Origin: Fibrobacter sp. UWB13 | GTDB lineage: Bacteria; Fibrobacterota; Fibrobacteria; Fibrobacterales; Fibrobacteraceae | Direction: 5' to 3' | DNA: 64,000 nucleotides | Assembly (NCBI RefSeq): GCF_900177805.1 | Contig: NZ_FXAX01000001.1 | Span: 1,984,001 to 2,048,000, forward strand | Shown: piece after piece, positions 17,129-25,408 of the stretch | Layout of the letters: each line of letters opens with the position of its first letter | Position numbering within the stretch: position 1 is the first letter of the stretch | Made by a program: the position numbers and the translations under genes | The notes under the pieces: generated by a model | Told to the model about the DNA's origin: nothing | The model's database searches: none | What the model saw: only the letters and a program-made list of their open reading frames with translations

Positions 17129-18049
17129 ATGAAACAGATTGAAACAGTTGCAGTTGTGGGTCTCGGGGCTGTCGGTGCCGTTGTAGCAGAACAGCTCTTG
17201 AGCGTTCTCGGGAACAAGCTTTATTGCGTGATGGACGCCGAACGCAAGACGCGATACCAAGCTAGCGGAATCGTCATCAACGGGAAAAAGGCGGACTTCA
17301 ACTTTGTCACGCCGGACGAAGTCCCGGTCGTTGACCTTGTGATTTTTGCGACCAAGAATTTGCAATTCAACGAAGCGCTTGCAGAAGCGAAAAATGCAGT
17401 CGGACCGAACACAGCGTTACTTTCGCTTTTGAACGGAGTGCATTCCGAAACAGAAATCGAGCGCGTTTACGGTACTGAAAAGACGTTGTACGGATTCATC
17501 GTCAATTTGCAGTCCATCAACAAGCACGGGAACATTGACTGCGCTGGCCGAGGCATCATCCTCTTTGGCGAAAAAGACAACCACCGTTCCGAACGTATCG
17601 AAGCCATCCACCAGCTTTTTGAAACAGCGCACATCGTCCACAAGATTCCAGAAAACATCCGCTTGGAAATGTGGAAAAAACTCTTAATGAACACGGTATT
17701 CAACTCGATCGGAGCCATTTGCCGTTCGACATTTGCGGGTTTCAATTTCCCAGTGATGCAATCGCTTGTGCGTAAAATCGGGAACGAAGTCATTCAGGTG
17801 GCGAACGCCGAAGGCTTTGCGCTTACAAACGAAGATCTTGAAGAAAACCTGCGACTCACATGCAACTACACGCCGCTCGGCAAGTGTTCCATGCTGCAGG
17901 ATATCGAGGCCGGACGCAAAACGGAGAACGCGTATTTCTGCGGAACCATCACTAAGCTCGGGAAGGCTCACGGGATTCCGACGCCCTACTGCGAATTCTT
18001 AGGCGAACTCCTCGAAGGGACTGAGCTCGCGCGAGATCTTATCAAATAA
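17129..18049 (+). CDS. panE: 2-dehydropantoate 2-reductase (ketopantoate reductase family)
   Basis: 306 aa from the ATG at 17129; the same frame is open for 30 more codons upstream but these run through a palindromic repeat. Rossmann motif VAVVGLGAVGAVVAEQL, then FATKNLQFNEAL, LLSLLNGVHSE, and the C-terminal helical domain with MWKKLLMNTVFNSIGAI carrying the catalytic Lys, and a closing PTPYCEFL segment. It would reduce 2-dehydropantoate to pantoate with NADPH in CoA synthesis. No other pan gene is nearby and the family has look-alikes acting on other 2-oxo acids, so the exact substrate is an inference. It ends tail-to-tail with mutT, overlapping by 8 bp. Confidence 0.8.
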   Translation: MKQIETVAVVGLGAVGAVVAEQLLSVLGNKLYCVMDAERKTRYQASGIVINGKKADFNFVTPDEVPVVDLVIFATKNLQFNEALAEAKNAVGPNTALLSLLNGVHSETEIERVYGTEKTLYGFIVNLQSINKHGNIDCAGRGIILFGEKDNHRSERIEAIHQLFETAHIVHKIPENIRLEMWKKLLMNTVFNSIGAICRSTFAGFNFPVMQSLVRKIGNEVIQVANAEGFALTNEDLEENLRLTCNYTPLGKCSMLQDIEAGRKTENAYFCGTITKLGKAHGIPTPYCEFLGELLEGTELARDLIK

Positions 18050-18422
18050 GGTGTTTTACGACTTCCACGTCAGCGGGGAGCCAGCTGACAGTGTTTAAGT
18101 TTGTGTGGTCAAGCCATTTGGCGTCTTCGTGTTCCAAAAGTTTCGGCTTGCAGCCTGCAGCGAGCGTGCAATAAAAGCAATGCATCGTCAGGTGAAATTT
18201 CGGGTAATCGTATTCCACCGTGCAAATTTTTTCGCCAACATTTACTTCAATGGCGAGCTCTTCCTGAAGTTCGCGAACGAGCGCCTGTTCCGGAGTTTCA
18301 CCCGGTTCCATCTTACCGCCCGGGAACTCCCAGCCATCTTTTTGGTCGCCATACCCGCGCTGCGTGGCAAAAATGCGCCCGCCATCTACGATAACACCTG
18401 CGACAACTTCTATAGATTTCAT
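18042..18422 (-). CDS. mutT: Nudix (MutT-like) pyrophosphohydrolase
   Basis: 126 aa from the ATG at 18422 (MKSIEVVAGVIV). The Nudix box runs GGKMEPGETPEQALVRELQE-ELAIEV; all catalytic Glu and the Arg are present, but the usual Gly near its end is Ala. Just before it is WEFPGGK, as in MutT/NUDT1-like enzymes that destroy 8-oxo-dGTP, and the protein has MutT-like length and a C-terminal ADV.V. tail. A role in removing oxidised nucleotides is therefore likely but other NTP substrates are possible. It is divergent from the glutathione peroxidase operon. Confidence 0.85.
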   Translation of the reverse strand: MKSIEVVAGVIVDGGRIFATQRGYGDQKDGWEFPGGKMEPGETPEQALVRELQEELAIEVNVGEKICTVEYDYPKFHLTMHCFYCTLAAGCKPKLLEHEDAKWLDHTNLNTVSWLPADVEVVKHLI

Positions 18423-18514
18423 GGTGTAAAATGTAGAAATAACAAGATTTAACGTCAAAATTTGCCTAAAATCAAAAAAATTACGCTTATAAGAATTTTA
18501 TATAGCCAAACCTC

Positions 18515-18552
18515 TTGACTTTTCAAATTAAATTTTATAAAATTTAATTGTG
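18515..18552 (+). promoter_or_regulatory. Promoter with OhrR-type operator for the gpx-ohrR operon
   Basis: TTGACT at 18515-18520 (-35) and TATAAA near 18536 (-10) are overlapped by an inverted repeat at 18524-18552, CAAATTAAATTT-TATA-AAATTTAATTGTG. The AT-only arms resemble the AATT-rich OhrR boxes (TACAATT...AATTGTA type) known from other bacteria, and an OhrR-like regulator is encoded in the operon. Peroxide-controlled repression is inferred. Confidence 0.6.
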
Positions 18553-18583
18553 TAAAACAAAATAGTGTATATGGAGAAAAAAT

Positions 18584-19126
18584 ATGACAATCTACGACTT
18601 CACACTTACCGATGGTAAAGGCAACGAAGTTCCACTCTCTAAATTCAAGGGCCAAGTCATGCTCATCGTGAACACGGCGACCGGCTGCGGATTCACCCCG
18701 CATTACAAGCCGATCGAAAAGATGTACACAGACTTCCACGACAAGGGCTTCGAAGTCATCGACATTCCGTGCAACCAGTTCATGAACCAGACCCCAGGTT
18801 CTGACGAAGAAATCCATGAATTCTGCACGCTCAAGTACGGCACAACCTTCCCGCAGATGAAAAAGTCTGACGTGAACGGCCCCAACGAGCTCCCGCTTTA
18901 CACCTACCTGAAATCCAAAATAGGCTTTGAAGGTTTCGGATTCGGCGTCAAGGCGGCAGCAATGGCCATGCTTCTGAAGAAGATCGACAAGGATTACAAG
19001 AACAATCCTGATATCAAGTGGAACTTCACAAAGTTCGTCATCGACCGCGCAGGCAACGTTGTCGCCCGTTTTGAACCCACTGCCAAAATGGAGGACGTAC
19101 GTTCTTGCGTTGAAAAGCTACTTTAG
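18584..19126 (+). CDS. Glutathione peroxidase family thiol peroxidase
   Basis: 180 aa. Catalytic tetrad pattern: Cys in NTATGCGFTPHY (C35), Gln in IPCNQF (Q65), Trp/Asn in KWNFTKF (W146). It is the Cys rather than selenocysteine form, and a second Cys at C81 in EFCTLKYG suggests a thioredoxin-dependent resolving thiol as in most bacterial enzymes. It detoxifies H2O2 or organic hydroperoxides in the cytoplasm. The first gene of a gpx / ohrR / phosphatase operon with a candidate OhrR operator upstream; in many bacteria the OhrR target is ohr, so gpx seems to take that place here. Shine-Dalgarno GGAG lies before the ATG. Confidence 0.92.
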   Translation: MTIYDFTLTDGKGNEVPLSKFKGQVMLIVNTATGCGFTPHYKPIEKMYTDFHDKGFEVIDIPCNQFMNQTPGSDEEIHEFCTLKYGTTFPQMKKSDVNGPNELPLYTYLKSKIGFEGFGFGVKAAAMAMLLKKIDKDYKNNPDIKWNFTKFVIDRAGNVVARFEPTAKMEDVRSCVEKLL

Positions 19127-19134
19127 GAGGTGCA

Positions 19135-19572
19135 ATGATTTGTCCTCAACTAAAACTTGAAAATCAACTATGCTTTCCGTTGTATGCAGTATCCAAGGAA
19201 ATCACGCGCCGTTACTCGCCATTCCTGGAGCCGCTAGACCTCACCTACACGCAGTACATCGTGATGCTCGTGTTGTGGGAAGAGAAAAAATGTAACGTCA
19301 CTGAACTCGGACAAAAGCTCTACCTTGATTCAGGAACGCTCACACCGCTCCTGAAAAAGCTCGAGAGCAAAGGCTACATCACACGAACCCGCGAAGCAAG
19401 CGACGAGCGTTGCCTTTCGGTAAGCCTGACCGATGAAGGTGAAAAGTTGCAGCACAAAGCAGCGAGCGTTCCTAAGTCCATGGCAAGTTGCGTAAATTTG
19501 CCCGAAGACGAGGCCAAGGCGCTTTACCACACGCTTTACAAAATCTTGGAAAGCTTTAGGAAAAACGCATGA
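19135..19572 (+). CDS. ohrR: OhrR-type MarR family organic-peroxide regulator
   Basis: 145 aa. The sensing-Cys context LENQLCFPLYAVSKEITRRY (C13) and the Tyr-containing LTYTQYIVMLVLWEE are the OhrR hallmarks; the winged helix follows with VTELGQKLYLDSGTLTPLLK and the DER wing (REASDERCLSVSLT). In OhrR the Cys is oxidised by organic peroxides, which lowers DNA binding. The gene starts 8 bp after gpx and overlaps the next gene by 4 bp (ATGA). It probably represses its own operon through the palindrome at 18524-18552. Confidence 0.88.
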   Translation: MICPQLKLENQLCFPLYAVSKEITRRYSPFLEPLDLTYTQYIVMLVLWEEKKCNVTELGQKLYLDSGTLTPLLKKLESKGYITRTREASDERCLSVSLTDEGEKLQHKAASVPKSMASCVNLPEDEAKALYHTLYKILESFRKNA

Positions 19573-20135
19573 TAAAAATCTTGTTCGTATGTCACGGGAA
19601 CATCTGCAGAAGCCCGATGGCAGAATTTGTAATGAAAAAGTTGGTACGCGACATTAGTTCGTCCGCAAAACAAGTCACGACGAACACAGCGTTAACCGCC
19701 ACAGACTTTGAGATTGCATCTGCAGCGACAAGCACCGAAGAAATCGGAAATCCGGTGTACCCGCCTGCAAGGCGCATGCTCGCCAGTCACGGCATCGACT
19801 GCAGCGGGAAAACGGCCCGACAAATGACCGTCGCTGACTACAACCATTACGACTACATCGTGCTCATGGATCAAAACAACCTGCGGAATCTCCATTGGAT
19901 TTTGCCCCGCGACATTTACGAACGAGAACTCGCACAGTATCAAGAAGCCCGAGAACCTGCACAGAAACAAGATGCGCGTGATTCCCAAGCTCACAAAGTT
20001 TCACTCCTTATGGATTGGGCGGGCAAAAACCGCGACGTTGCAGATCCTTGGTACACAGGCGATTTCAACGCCACTTGGCAAGACGTCAACGAAGGCTGTA
20101 CCGCCTTGCTACAGCACATTTTGAAAAATTCATAG
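19569..20135 (+). CDS. Low-molecular-weight protein tyrosine phosphatase
   Basis: 188 aa, longer than the usual 150-160. The P-loop is VCHGNICRSPMAEF (C8-x5-R14-S15) and the catalytic Asp lies in DPWYTG near residue 163. Between them is an insertion rich in Glu, Gln and Ala (about 122-143) not typical of the family. It should dephosphorylate phosphotyrosine or similar phosphomonoesters in the cytoplasm. It is the last gene of the gpx-ohrR operon and is followed by a terminator. Why a phosphatase would be co-transcribed with peroxide defence is unclear; its reactive Cys would be peroxide-sensitive. Confidence 0.88.
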   Translation: MIKILFVCHGNICRSPMAEFVMKKLVRDISSSAKQVTTNTALTATDFEIASAATSTEEIGNPVYPPARRMLASHGIDCSGKTARQMTVADYNHYDYIVLMDQNNLRNLHWILPRDIYERELAQYQEAREPAQKQDARDSQAHKVSLLMDWAGKNRDVADPWYTGDFNATWQDVNEGCTALLQHILKNS

Positions 20136-20160
20136 ACTCCTCATAGACTCCTACAAAGAA

Positions 20161-20187
20161 GCCGACTCCATAAGGAACCGGCTTTTT
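20161..20187 (+). terminator. Rho-independent terminator of the gpx operon
   Basis: GCCGACTCC, short loop, GAACCGGC, then CTTTTT; an imperfect but GC-rich stem just after the phosphatase gene. Confidence 0.65.
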
Positions 20188-20229
20188 GGCGCAAGTTTTA
20201 AACAAACTTTAGCGAATAAAGTTTTCAAC

Positions 20230-22155
20230 CTATTTCACCGAAATTCGCAACATTTTTCCGTCCGTTTGAGGCTTTGCAATGTAGGTTCCAGGGCGCTTCA
20301 CCGTAGCTGAAATTTTTGAGCGCAAACTTTCGGAGCCGAACGCCTTCAATTTTGCAACAAGGCGACCTTGCATATCGAACACATCATAACTAGCCTCATG
20401 CAGAACAGCGTGCATCGCAGGCTTTCCAATCGCAATCGTCTTTTCGCTTTCAAAGTTCAGCCAGTCGATATTGACGTAGTTTCCGACAATTTCAAGCTTG
20501 AGCACATGCTCGCCCGCCGAAAGGCTCACCTTCCCGGCATCGACCGTCGAATAAGTTTCCCAGCCCGCGCCTTGCGGGAACGCGACATTGTCCAAGGCGA
20601 CCTTGCCATCGACATACAGCTTCATACCCGTATTTTCCGAAGAAGTCGCATAGCAGACTGAAACCGCGTAATCTTCTTTTTCAGCAACCTTCACAGTGTA
20701 CTCAAGCCATTCGCCCTCTTGCGTGTAACCAACGGCATAGCCATTGCCGGCCTTCACGATATCAACAGCGTCTTCGCGATATTCACCACCCTTGTTGTCA
20801 TCATCCAAATCAAGATAAGCCTTGCCCGAACCGCCTACATCGTAATTTTCGACTTCGACTTTACCAGGAATCTCCATAGCCGTATCCTTGTAAGGGGCTT
20901 GCGGAATAATCGGCGTGATATACACACGATAGCCATACTTTGTATTCGTGATATTTACAGGCACCGTAATCTTTCCGCCACTTACATCGTAATCCTTATT
21001 TGATACAGTCGTGGTCGAAGGCACTGCCTTGTCCTTATTTTCCCATACAACATATTCTACAGAGACATTTACCTGACTGCCAAATTCTGCAGGGATGCCC
21101 GAAATATTCACATTCACATCGCCCTTGGTGTTGCCGCCAAGCACGATACTTGCAAAGCCCTTCTTCTTGTCGAGAGCGGCAAAACCGTCCACGCCATCGC
21201 TCTTGTCGTTCGGCGGGGTCACTTTAGCCATGTAACCGCTCATGTCGCCATACCACTTATAAAGCCACCAGCCACCGCCACGTTCATTGTCCTTGGTGAG
21301 AAGGCTCCCCAAACGACCTGGAAGCGGTACAAACCACCAGGAAATCATTGCGCTTTCGACGCCGTGACGTTCAAACTTTGCAATAAACGGCACCGACAAA
21401 CCCGGACAACCTTCTTCGGAATGCTCCGTCGAAGAATATTCGTTGATGCTCAGCGGACGCGGAGTCACGTTATACTTTTTTTCAAGCGCGCGGTAGGTTT
21501 CGACAGCTCCAACAAAGCCACCACTCCCCCACTGGTGCCAGCTCACGACATCGGGCAAGCAGTTATTCTGTGCACAATACTTGATAAACGCTTCCATTTG
21601 CGAAGCGTGGTAGAAAGAGTACGAAGGGCCGATAATCTTTGCACCAGGGTCCATCTGCCGAATCAAATCGTAAGTCTGTTTCCAGAGACCGGAATTGAAG
21701 TCGATATTCGATTTCCAAGTGTCATTCGGCTCGTTCCAGATTTCGTAACCGTCAAAATTCTTGTTGTTTGATTTAAGCTTGTCGTTGATGACCGATTTTA
21801 CTTCATTTTTCCAGTGGTCCATATTCTGGAACTTGTACGGCCATCCCGGCAAAACGTCAGCAAGGCGAATCTGAATTTTCGCACCGATGCTTTCGACACG
21901 GGGTGCCACAAGGAAAGCCCCACCAATCGGCTGTTGGCGACCGTTACCGCTGCGCGCCGGAGAAAGGAACACGTTCGGCTTGAGCGGGGCGACATCACGC
22001 TCGATATTGCTCGGAAGACTCTCAGTAAGGCCATAAAGCGAGCCCGTCGCCACATGCGTCACCGGCTTGATGCTATCGCCAAGACTTACACCCAGATTCA
22101 CCGCGGCCTGAGAAGCAGAAACCGCCAAAAATAAAAAGAGAAATTTGTTTTTCAT
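20230..22155 (-). CDS. Secreted clan GH-A glycoside hydrolase with CBM6-like module
   Basis: 641 aa. Signal peptide 1-18. Catalytic barrel about 20-330: acid/base Glu in GYEIWNEPND (E142), nucleophile candidate in LSINEYSS (E239), plus VVSWHQWGSGG and a Trp-rich loop SWWFVPLPG. The overall pattern is closest to GH39-like clan A enzymes, but family assignment needs a profile search. About 335-425 is a beta-sandwich. About 428-555 is a CBM6/CBM35-type module (KVEVENYDVGG, GYTQEGEWLEYTVKV, LKLEIVGNYVNIDWLNF). The last 70 residues, with YDVFDMQGRLVAKLKAFG and a basic end, resemble the C-terminal sorting domains of Fibrobacter secreted enzymes. It likely attacks a plant cell-wall polysaccharide. 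Confidence 0.8.
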   Translation of the reverse strand: MKNKFLFLFLAVSASQAAVNLGVSLGDSIKPVTHVATGSLYGLTESLPSNIERDVAPLKPNVFLSPARSGNGRQQPIGGAFLVAPRVESIGAKIQIRLADVLPGWPYKFQNMDHWKNEVKSVINDKLKSNNKNFDGYEIWNEPNDTWKSNIDFNSGLWKQTYDLIRQMDPGAKIIGPSYSFYHASQMEAFIKYCAQNNCLPDVVSWHQWGSGGFVGAVETYRALEKKYNVTPRPLSINEYSSTEHSEEGCPGLSVPFIAKFERHGVESAMISWWFVPLPGRLGSLLTKDNERGGGWWLYKWYGDMSGYMAKVTPPNDKSDGVDGFAALDKKKGFASIVLGGNTKGDVNVNISGIPAEFGSQVNVSVEYVVWENKDKAVPSTTTVSNKDYDVSGGKITVPVNITNTKYGYRVYITPIIPQAPYKDTAMEIPGKVEVENYDVGGSGKAYLDLDDDNKGGEYREDAVDIVKAGNGYAVGYTQEGEWLEYTVKVAEKEDYAVSVCYATSSENTGMKLYVDGKVALDNVAFPQGAGWETYSTVDAGKVSLSAGEHVLKLEIVGNYVNIDWLNFESEKTIAIGKPAMHAVLHEASYDVFDMQGRLVAKLKAFGSESLRSKISATVKRPGTYIAKPQTDGKMLRISVK

Positions 22156-22175
22156 ACCACATCCTTTTTACCACA

Positions 22176-22205
22176 ATAAAAAATACCCCCATAAAGGGGG
22201 TATTT
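22176..22205 (-). terminator. Rho-independent terminator of the thioredoxin gene
   Basis: Minus strand: AAATACCCCC, TTTAT loop, GGGGGTATTTTTTATT. It lies between the thioredoxin gene stop and the glycoside hydrolase start. Confidence 0.9.
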
Positions 22206-22245
22206 CACAGCAATTTGAGCGTTTTTTATTGTCGGATTGACAAAA

Positions 22246-23028
22246 CTACTTGCAAGCAAAACCTTGCAATTCAAGCCCGGCCCGCATCTCGCCATAAGTC
22301 GAAGTGCGCTTCATGTCCATCGCCTTCATGAATCGGCAATCATTATCGATATGCATCTGGAACCCCGTCATCGTCGGGACCACCTCGCCCTTGCCACTTG
22401 CACGGATATGTTCCATCATCTGGTCGCGCCTGTCGAACTGTTCCGGTGGCACAAACACATCCGTCACGATATCGACATTTTCAATTTCTGAATCGCCGAA
22501 CACAAACGAAATCGTCACAAGATTCTTGAGTCCATTGAACTGGCCATCCACCTTGCAGACAAGATTCTTGTGCGCATTCTTCTTTTTCGATTTGTTCTTC
22601 GTCTTTTGCGCAGCACTTGGCTTTGGGGTGTAATCCAACGCGCTCAGAAGCTCCGGTTCCTTGACAACGCCCACGCGCTGGTTTATAATGCGACCATCCT
22701 TGATGAAAAAGAACGTCGGAAACGCCCGAATCGGGAGCGTATTCTTGATTTTCTCGATATTCGGTTCGTCAATCCCGATAGACGCAATCTTGATATCGCT
22801 GTAATTTTTCGCAATACCGATAAGCGTCGGAATCATGACAAGGCACGGCGGGCAGCTCGTCGACGAAACTTCCAGAATCACAGGCTTCTTGGATTGCAGA
22901 ATTTCCTTTTCGAAATTGTCATCGTTGATTTTAACGATTTTAATATCTTCGGACGCCCCCGCCGCAAGAACCGCAGACACAACAAAGATAGCAACCTTCA
23001 TCGCCAAATTTTTTCTTAAGCCGATCAT
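22246..23028 (-). CDS. Exported thioredoxin-fold protein
   Basis: 260 aa. The ATG at 23028 follows AAGGAAA; residues 1-26 form a signal peptide (two Lys/Arg, hydrophobic core, Ala-Gly-Ala). Thioredoxin fold about 28-130 with active site SSTSCPPCLVM (C59-x2-C62) and the cis-Pro in RAFPTFFFIKDG. A Lys/Ala-rich linker (about 137-155, KTKNKSKKKN) leads to a C-terminal domain (about 155-260) with Cys at DNDCRF and GFAC that I do not recognise. CPPC is less common than CGPC. A periplasmic thiol-disulfide role is likely. The substrate is unknown; the C-terminal domain may be the client-binding part. Confidence 0.75.
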   Translation of the reverse strand: MIGLRKNLAMKVAIFVVSAVLAAGASEDIKIVKINDDNFEKEILQSKKPVILEVSSTSCPPCLVMIPTLIGIAKNYSDIKIASIGIDEPNIEKIKNTLPIRAFPTFFFIKDGRIINQRVGVVKEPELLSALDYTPKPSAAQKTKNKSKKKNAHKNLVCKVDGQFNGLKNLVTISFVFGDSEIENVDIVTDVFVPPEQFDRRDQMMEHIRASGKGEVVPTMTGFQMHIDNDCRFMKAMDMKRTSTYGEMRAGLELQGFACK

Positions 23029-23061
23029 TTTCGTTTCCTTAATTTTTTATCGACAAGATAC

Positions 23062-23090
23062 AAAAAAGCCGACCCTGCGGCCGACTTTTC
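23062..23090 (-). terminator. Probable terminator of the small lipoprotein gene
   Basis: Minus strand: GCCG, six-base loop, CGGC, then TTTTTT; the stem is short, with an interrupted AA/TT extension. Confidence 0.5.
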
Positions 23091-23111
23091 CATCCATTCT
23101 AAGGATTTAGA

Positions 23112-23606
23112 TTACTTTGCGCAACCCGTGCCGAGAGTCCCCATCATCACACTCACACACTGGGCTTCTATCGCCGCCGCTTCTGCACTGCCTGCCGGAT
23201 ATTCAAGGCATTCGCCAAAGACACCCGGGACATCGCAAGAAACCATCGCGCCCGTTGCCGGAGTATCAGTAGTGGGCGTGCCTGTAGCAGGCGTATCAGT
23301 TGCAGGAGGATTCGTGGCCGGAGCTGCATTTTCGCAACCCGCCACAGGATTGCCCAAAGTCTGCATATCCCACTGAGCGCCATTGCATTGAGCCAATTCA
23401 GAATAACCCGTGACAGCGACAGTTGCGCACTTGTTCACAGTCTGGGAACAAGTGTAGTTGTTATCCAGATCAAAGAACTTATCAACACTCGCCGGGAGCG
23501 TATCCTGTTTCGGACCTGCAGCCGGAGCGTTTGGCGAACTATCGTCACTACAGGCTACAAAAGAAGCCATAGCAATGGCAGCAATAGGAAGAATCAATTT
23601 TCTCAT
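23112..23606 (-). CDS. Small lipoprotein with Thr/Pro/Ala-rich repeats
   Basis: 164 aa. Lipobox SFVAC at C19 followed by Ser-Asp-Asp-Ser-Ser; the Asp after Cys would suggest inner-membrane retention under the E. coli rule, but this rule need not hold in Fibrobacter. Mature part: a small Cys-containing region (NYTCSQTVNKCATVAV), then TDTPATGTPTTDTPATG repeats at about 95-118 and a C-terminal part with three more Cys. The Cys-pattern recalls the other Fibrobacter lipoproteins at the end of this window. Function unknown. Shine-Dalgarno AAGGAG precedes the ATG. Confidence 0.7.
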   Translation of the reverse strand: MRKLILPIAAIAMASFVACSDDSSPNAPAAGPKQDTLPASVDKFFDLDNNYTCSQTVNKCATVAVTGYSELAQCNGAQWDMQTLGNPVAGCENAAPATNPPATDTPATGTPTTDTPATGAMVSCDVPGVFGECLEYPAGSAEAAAIEAQCVSVMMGTLGTGCAK

Positions 23607-23905
23607 AATGTGTACTCCTTAAAATAATTGGTAGGGATAAACTACAAAAAATACAAACAAAAAAAACAACAGATAAAATATTGAATTTTTAATTATGGCA
23701 AATTCGCCATAATTAGCCTTGAGTATGTCAATTTGATCCTAAGAAATAGAGTTTATTTCAAAAATGTCAAAATACGTCATTTTTAATATATATATTTGAT
23801 ATTACAGAAAAATCTACCCTATTGCGCATTATATAGGAATAGGATATTTTAGAGAAGAACAAAAAAAGAATGTAATGCGTAAAAAAAATTGGACCAGGAG
23901 GAAGT
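23607..23905. other. AT-rich intergenic region before the defence island
   Basis: About 300 bp between divergent genes, visibly AT-rich. It holds a perfect 9-bp-arm inverted repeat at 23691-23714 and an AAAATG...CATTTT inverted repeat near 23760-23783. No ORF, tRNA or known RNA was seen. Promoters for both flanking genes must lie here. Confidence 0.6.
23691..23714. promoter_or_regulatory. Perfect inverted repeat, possible operator
   Basis: AATTATGGC-AAATTC-GCCATAATT. No U-run follows on either strand, so it is more like an operator than a terminator. It lies upstream of the defence operon and 85 bp upstream of the divergent lipoprotein gene. Confidence 0.4.
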
Positions 23906-25408
23906 ATGAAGGTCTTGCTAGATACAAACATCATCATTCACAGAGAAGCTAGTCATGTGGTTAACCAGGATATCGGCATTCTCTTCAAATGGCTAGATCG
24001 CACCCACTGCGAAAAAATCGTCCATTCTAAATCAATTGAAGAAATTCTCAAGAACAAAAACACTACAATCGTTGAGTCTTTCAAGGCAAAAATTCAGAAC
24101 TACGAAATTCTGCAAAATCCTTCACCTATGGCAGAAAAAGTCCTCGTCGTATCAAAAATGATGGACACAACCGAAAATGACTCCGTAGACACCATTTTGC
24201 TTAACGAAGTATTTTGCAATCGTGTAGACTTGCTGATCACCGAAGACAAAAAGATTCATACAAAAGCAGCCGCTCTAATTATTTCAGACAAGGTCTTCAA
24301 TATTGATCGATTTCTAGAAAAGATTTTCTCCGAAAATCCGGAATTGGTCAATTACAAAGTCTTGAATGTTCAAAAGGTTCCTTTTGGAAAGATTGATTTG
24401 AACGATCCATTCTTTCAGTCCTTAAAAAATGACTATGCGGGATTTGATAAATGGTTCCTGCGAAAATATGACGAGTCCGCTTATATCACCATCAATTCAA
24501 ACAACGGCAAGTTGCTCTCGTTCCTTTACGTTAAGAAAGAAGATGTATCAGAAAGCTACGCCGACATCACTCCACCATTGCCACCAAAGAAGCGTTTAAA
24601 GGTCGGTACATTCAAAGTTATCAGCAACGGCTTTAGACTTGGTGAAAGATTCTTAAAGATCATTTTCGACAACGCCTTGAAAAACAAGGTCGAAGAAATC
24701 TACGTAACGATTTTCGACAGGACCGACGAGCAGAAGCGGTTGATCGCCCTTATGGAAAAGTGGGGCTTTGTCTATTGGGGTAAGAAAGGTGACGAGAGCG
24801 TATATGTTCGCGATTTTAATCCGAATTTCGCTATAGACGATGTTTGCAAAACTTATCCCTATATTTCAAAAAATCGCGATACATTTATAGTTCCCATTTA
24901 TCCCGATTACCATACGGAACTGTTGCCAGACTCCATTTTAAACACGGAATCGCCGAGCGACTTTGTGGAGGATTCACCTCATCGGAACAGCATTTCGAAA
25001 GTGTATGTTTCGCGAGCCTATGAACCGCACCCCAAGATGGGGGACCTTCTTGTGTTCTATCGAACGGGAGGATTATACAAAAGCGTCATTACCACAATCG
25101 GTATTGTAACTGAAATTAAGGAAAATTTCAGCAATAAAGAAGAATTTGTTGTTTACTGTCGCAAGGGAAGCGTGTTCCCCGAGAAAGAACTCGAGAAAAT
25201 GTGGGATTATCGACCTCAAAGACCTTTTGTGGTGAGTTTTCTTTATGTATATTCTTTCCCAAATAGAATAAACATGAGCAAGTTGATTGACATGGGCATC
25301 TTTAACGGAGTCAATGACGCACCCCGCGGTTTTAGATTAATCTCTAAAAACCAGTTTGAATGCATTTTAAAGGAGACCGACAGTGAAGGCTGTTTTATTG
25401 TCGATTAA
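23906..25408 (+). CDS. PIN nuclease - GNAT - PUA/EVE-like three-domain protein
   Basis: 500 aa. Domain 1 (about 1-130) is a PIN nuclease fold: MKVLLDTNIII with Asp6, an acidic SIEEIL segment, DSVDTILLNEV and DLLITEDKKIH supply the usual acidic cluster. Domain 2 (about 180-305) looks like a GNAT acetyltransferase: LKVGTFKVISNGFRLGERFL, then the acetyl-CoA-binding-like helix and ALMEKWGFVYWGKK. Domain 3 (about 345-495) has the SKVYVSRAYEPHPKMGDLLVFYRTG layout of EVE/PUA-type domains that bind modified nucleic acid. Domain calls are by eye. It overlaps the ASCH gene by 26 bp and stands directly upstream of m5C methyltransferases and a McrB-like motor, suggesting a conflict/defence role. AGGAGGAA precedes the ATG. 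Confidence 0.65.
   Translation: MKVLLDTNIIIHREASHVVNQDIGILFKWLDRTHCEKIVHSKSIEEILKNKNTTIVESFKAKIQNYEILQNPSPMAEKVLVVSKMMDTTENDSVDTILLNEVFCNRVDLLITEDKKIHTKAAALIISDKVFNIDRFLEKIFSENPELVNYKVLNVQKVPFGKIDLNDPFFQSLKNDYAGFDKWFLRKYDESAYITINSNNGKLLSFLYVKKEDVSESYADITPPLPPKKRLKVGTFKVISNGFRLGERFLKIIFDNALKNKVEEIYVTIFDRTDEQKRLIALMEKWGFVYWGKKGDESVYVRDFNPNFAIDDVCKTYPYISKNRDTFIVPIYPDYHTELLPDSILNTESPSDFVEDSPHRNSISKVYVSRAYEPHPKMGDLLVFYRTGGLYKSVITTIGIVTEIKENFSNKEEFVVYCRKGSVFPEKELEKMWDYRPQRPFVVSFLYVYSFPNRINMSKLIDMGIFNGVNDAPRGFRLISKNQFECILKETDSEGCFIVD

Noticed and set aside
23607-23905. A tRNA or phage attachment site at the island's left edge
   Set aside because: No cloverleaf-like sequence or direct repeat matching the right edge near 35450 was found, so the boundaries rest only on composition and gene content.
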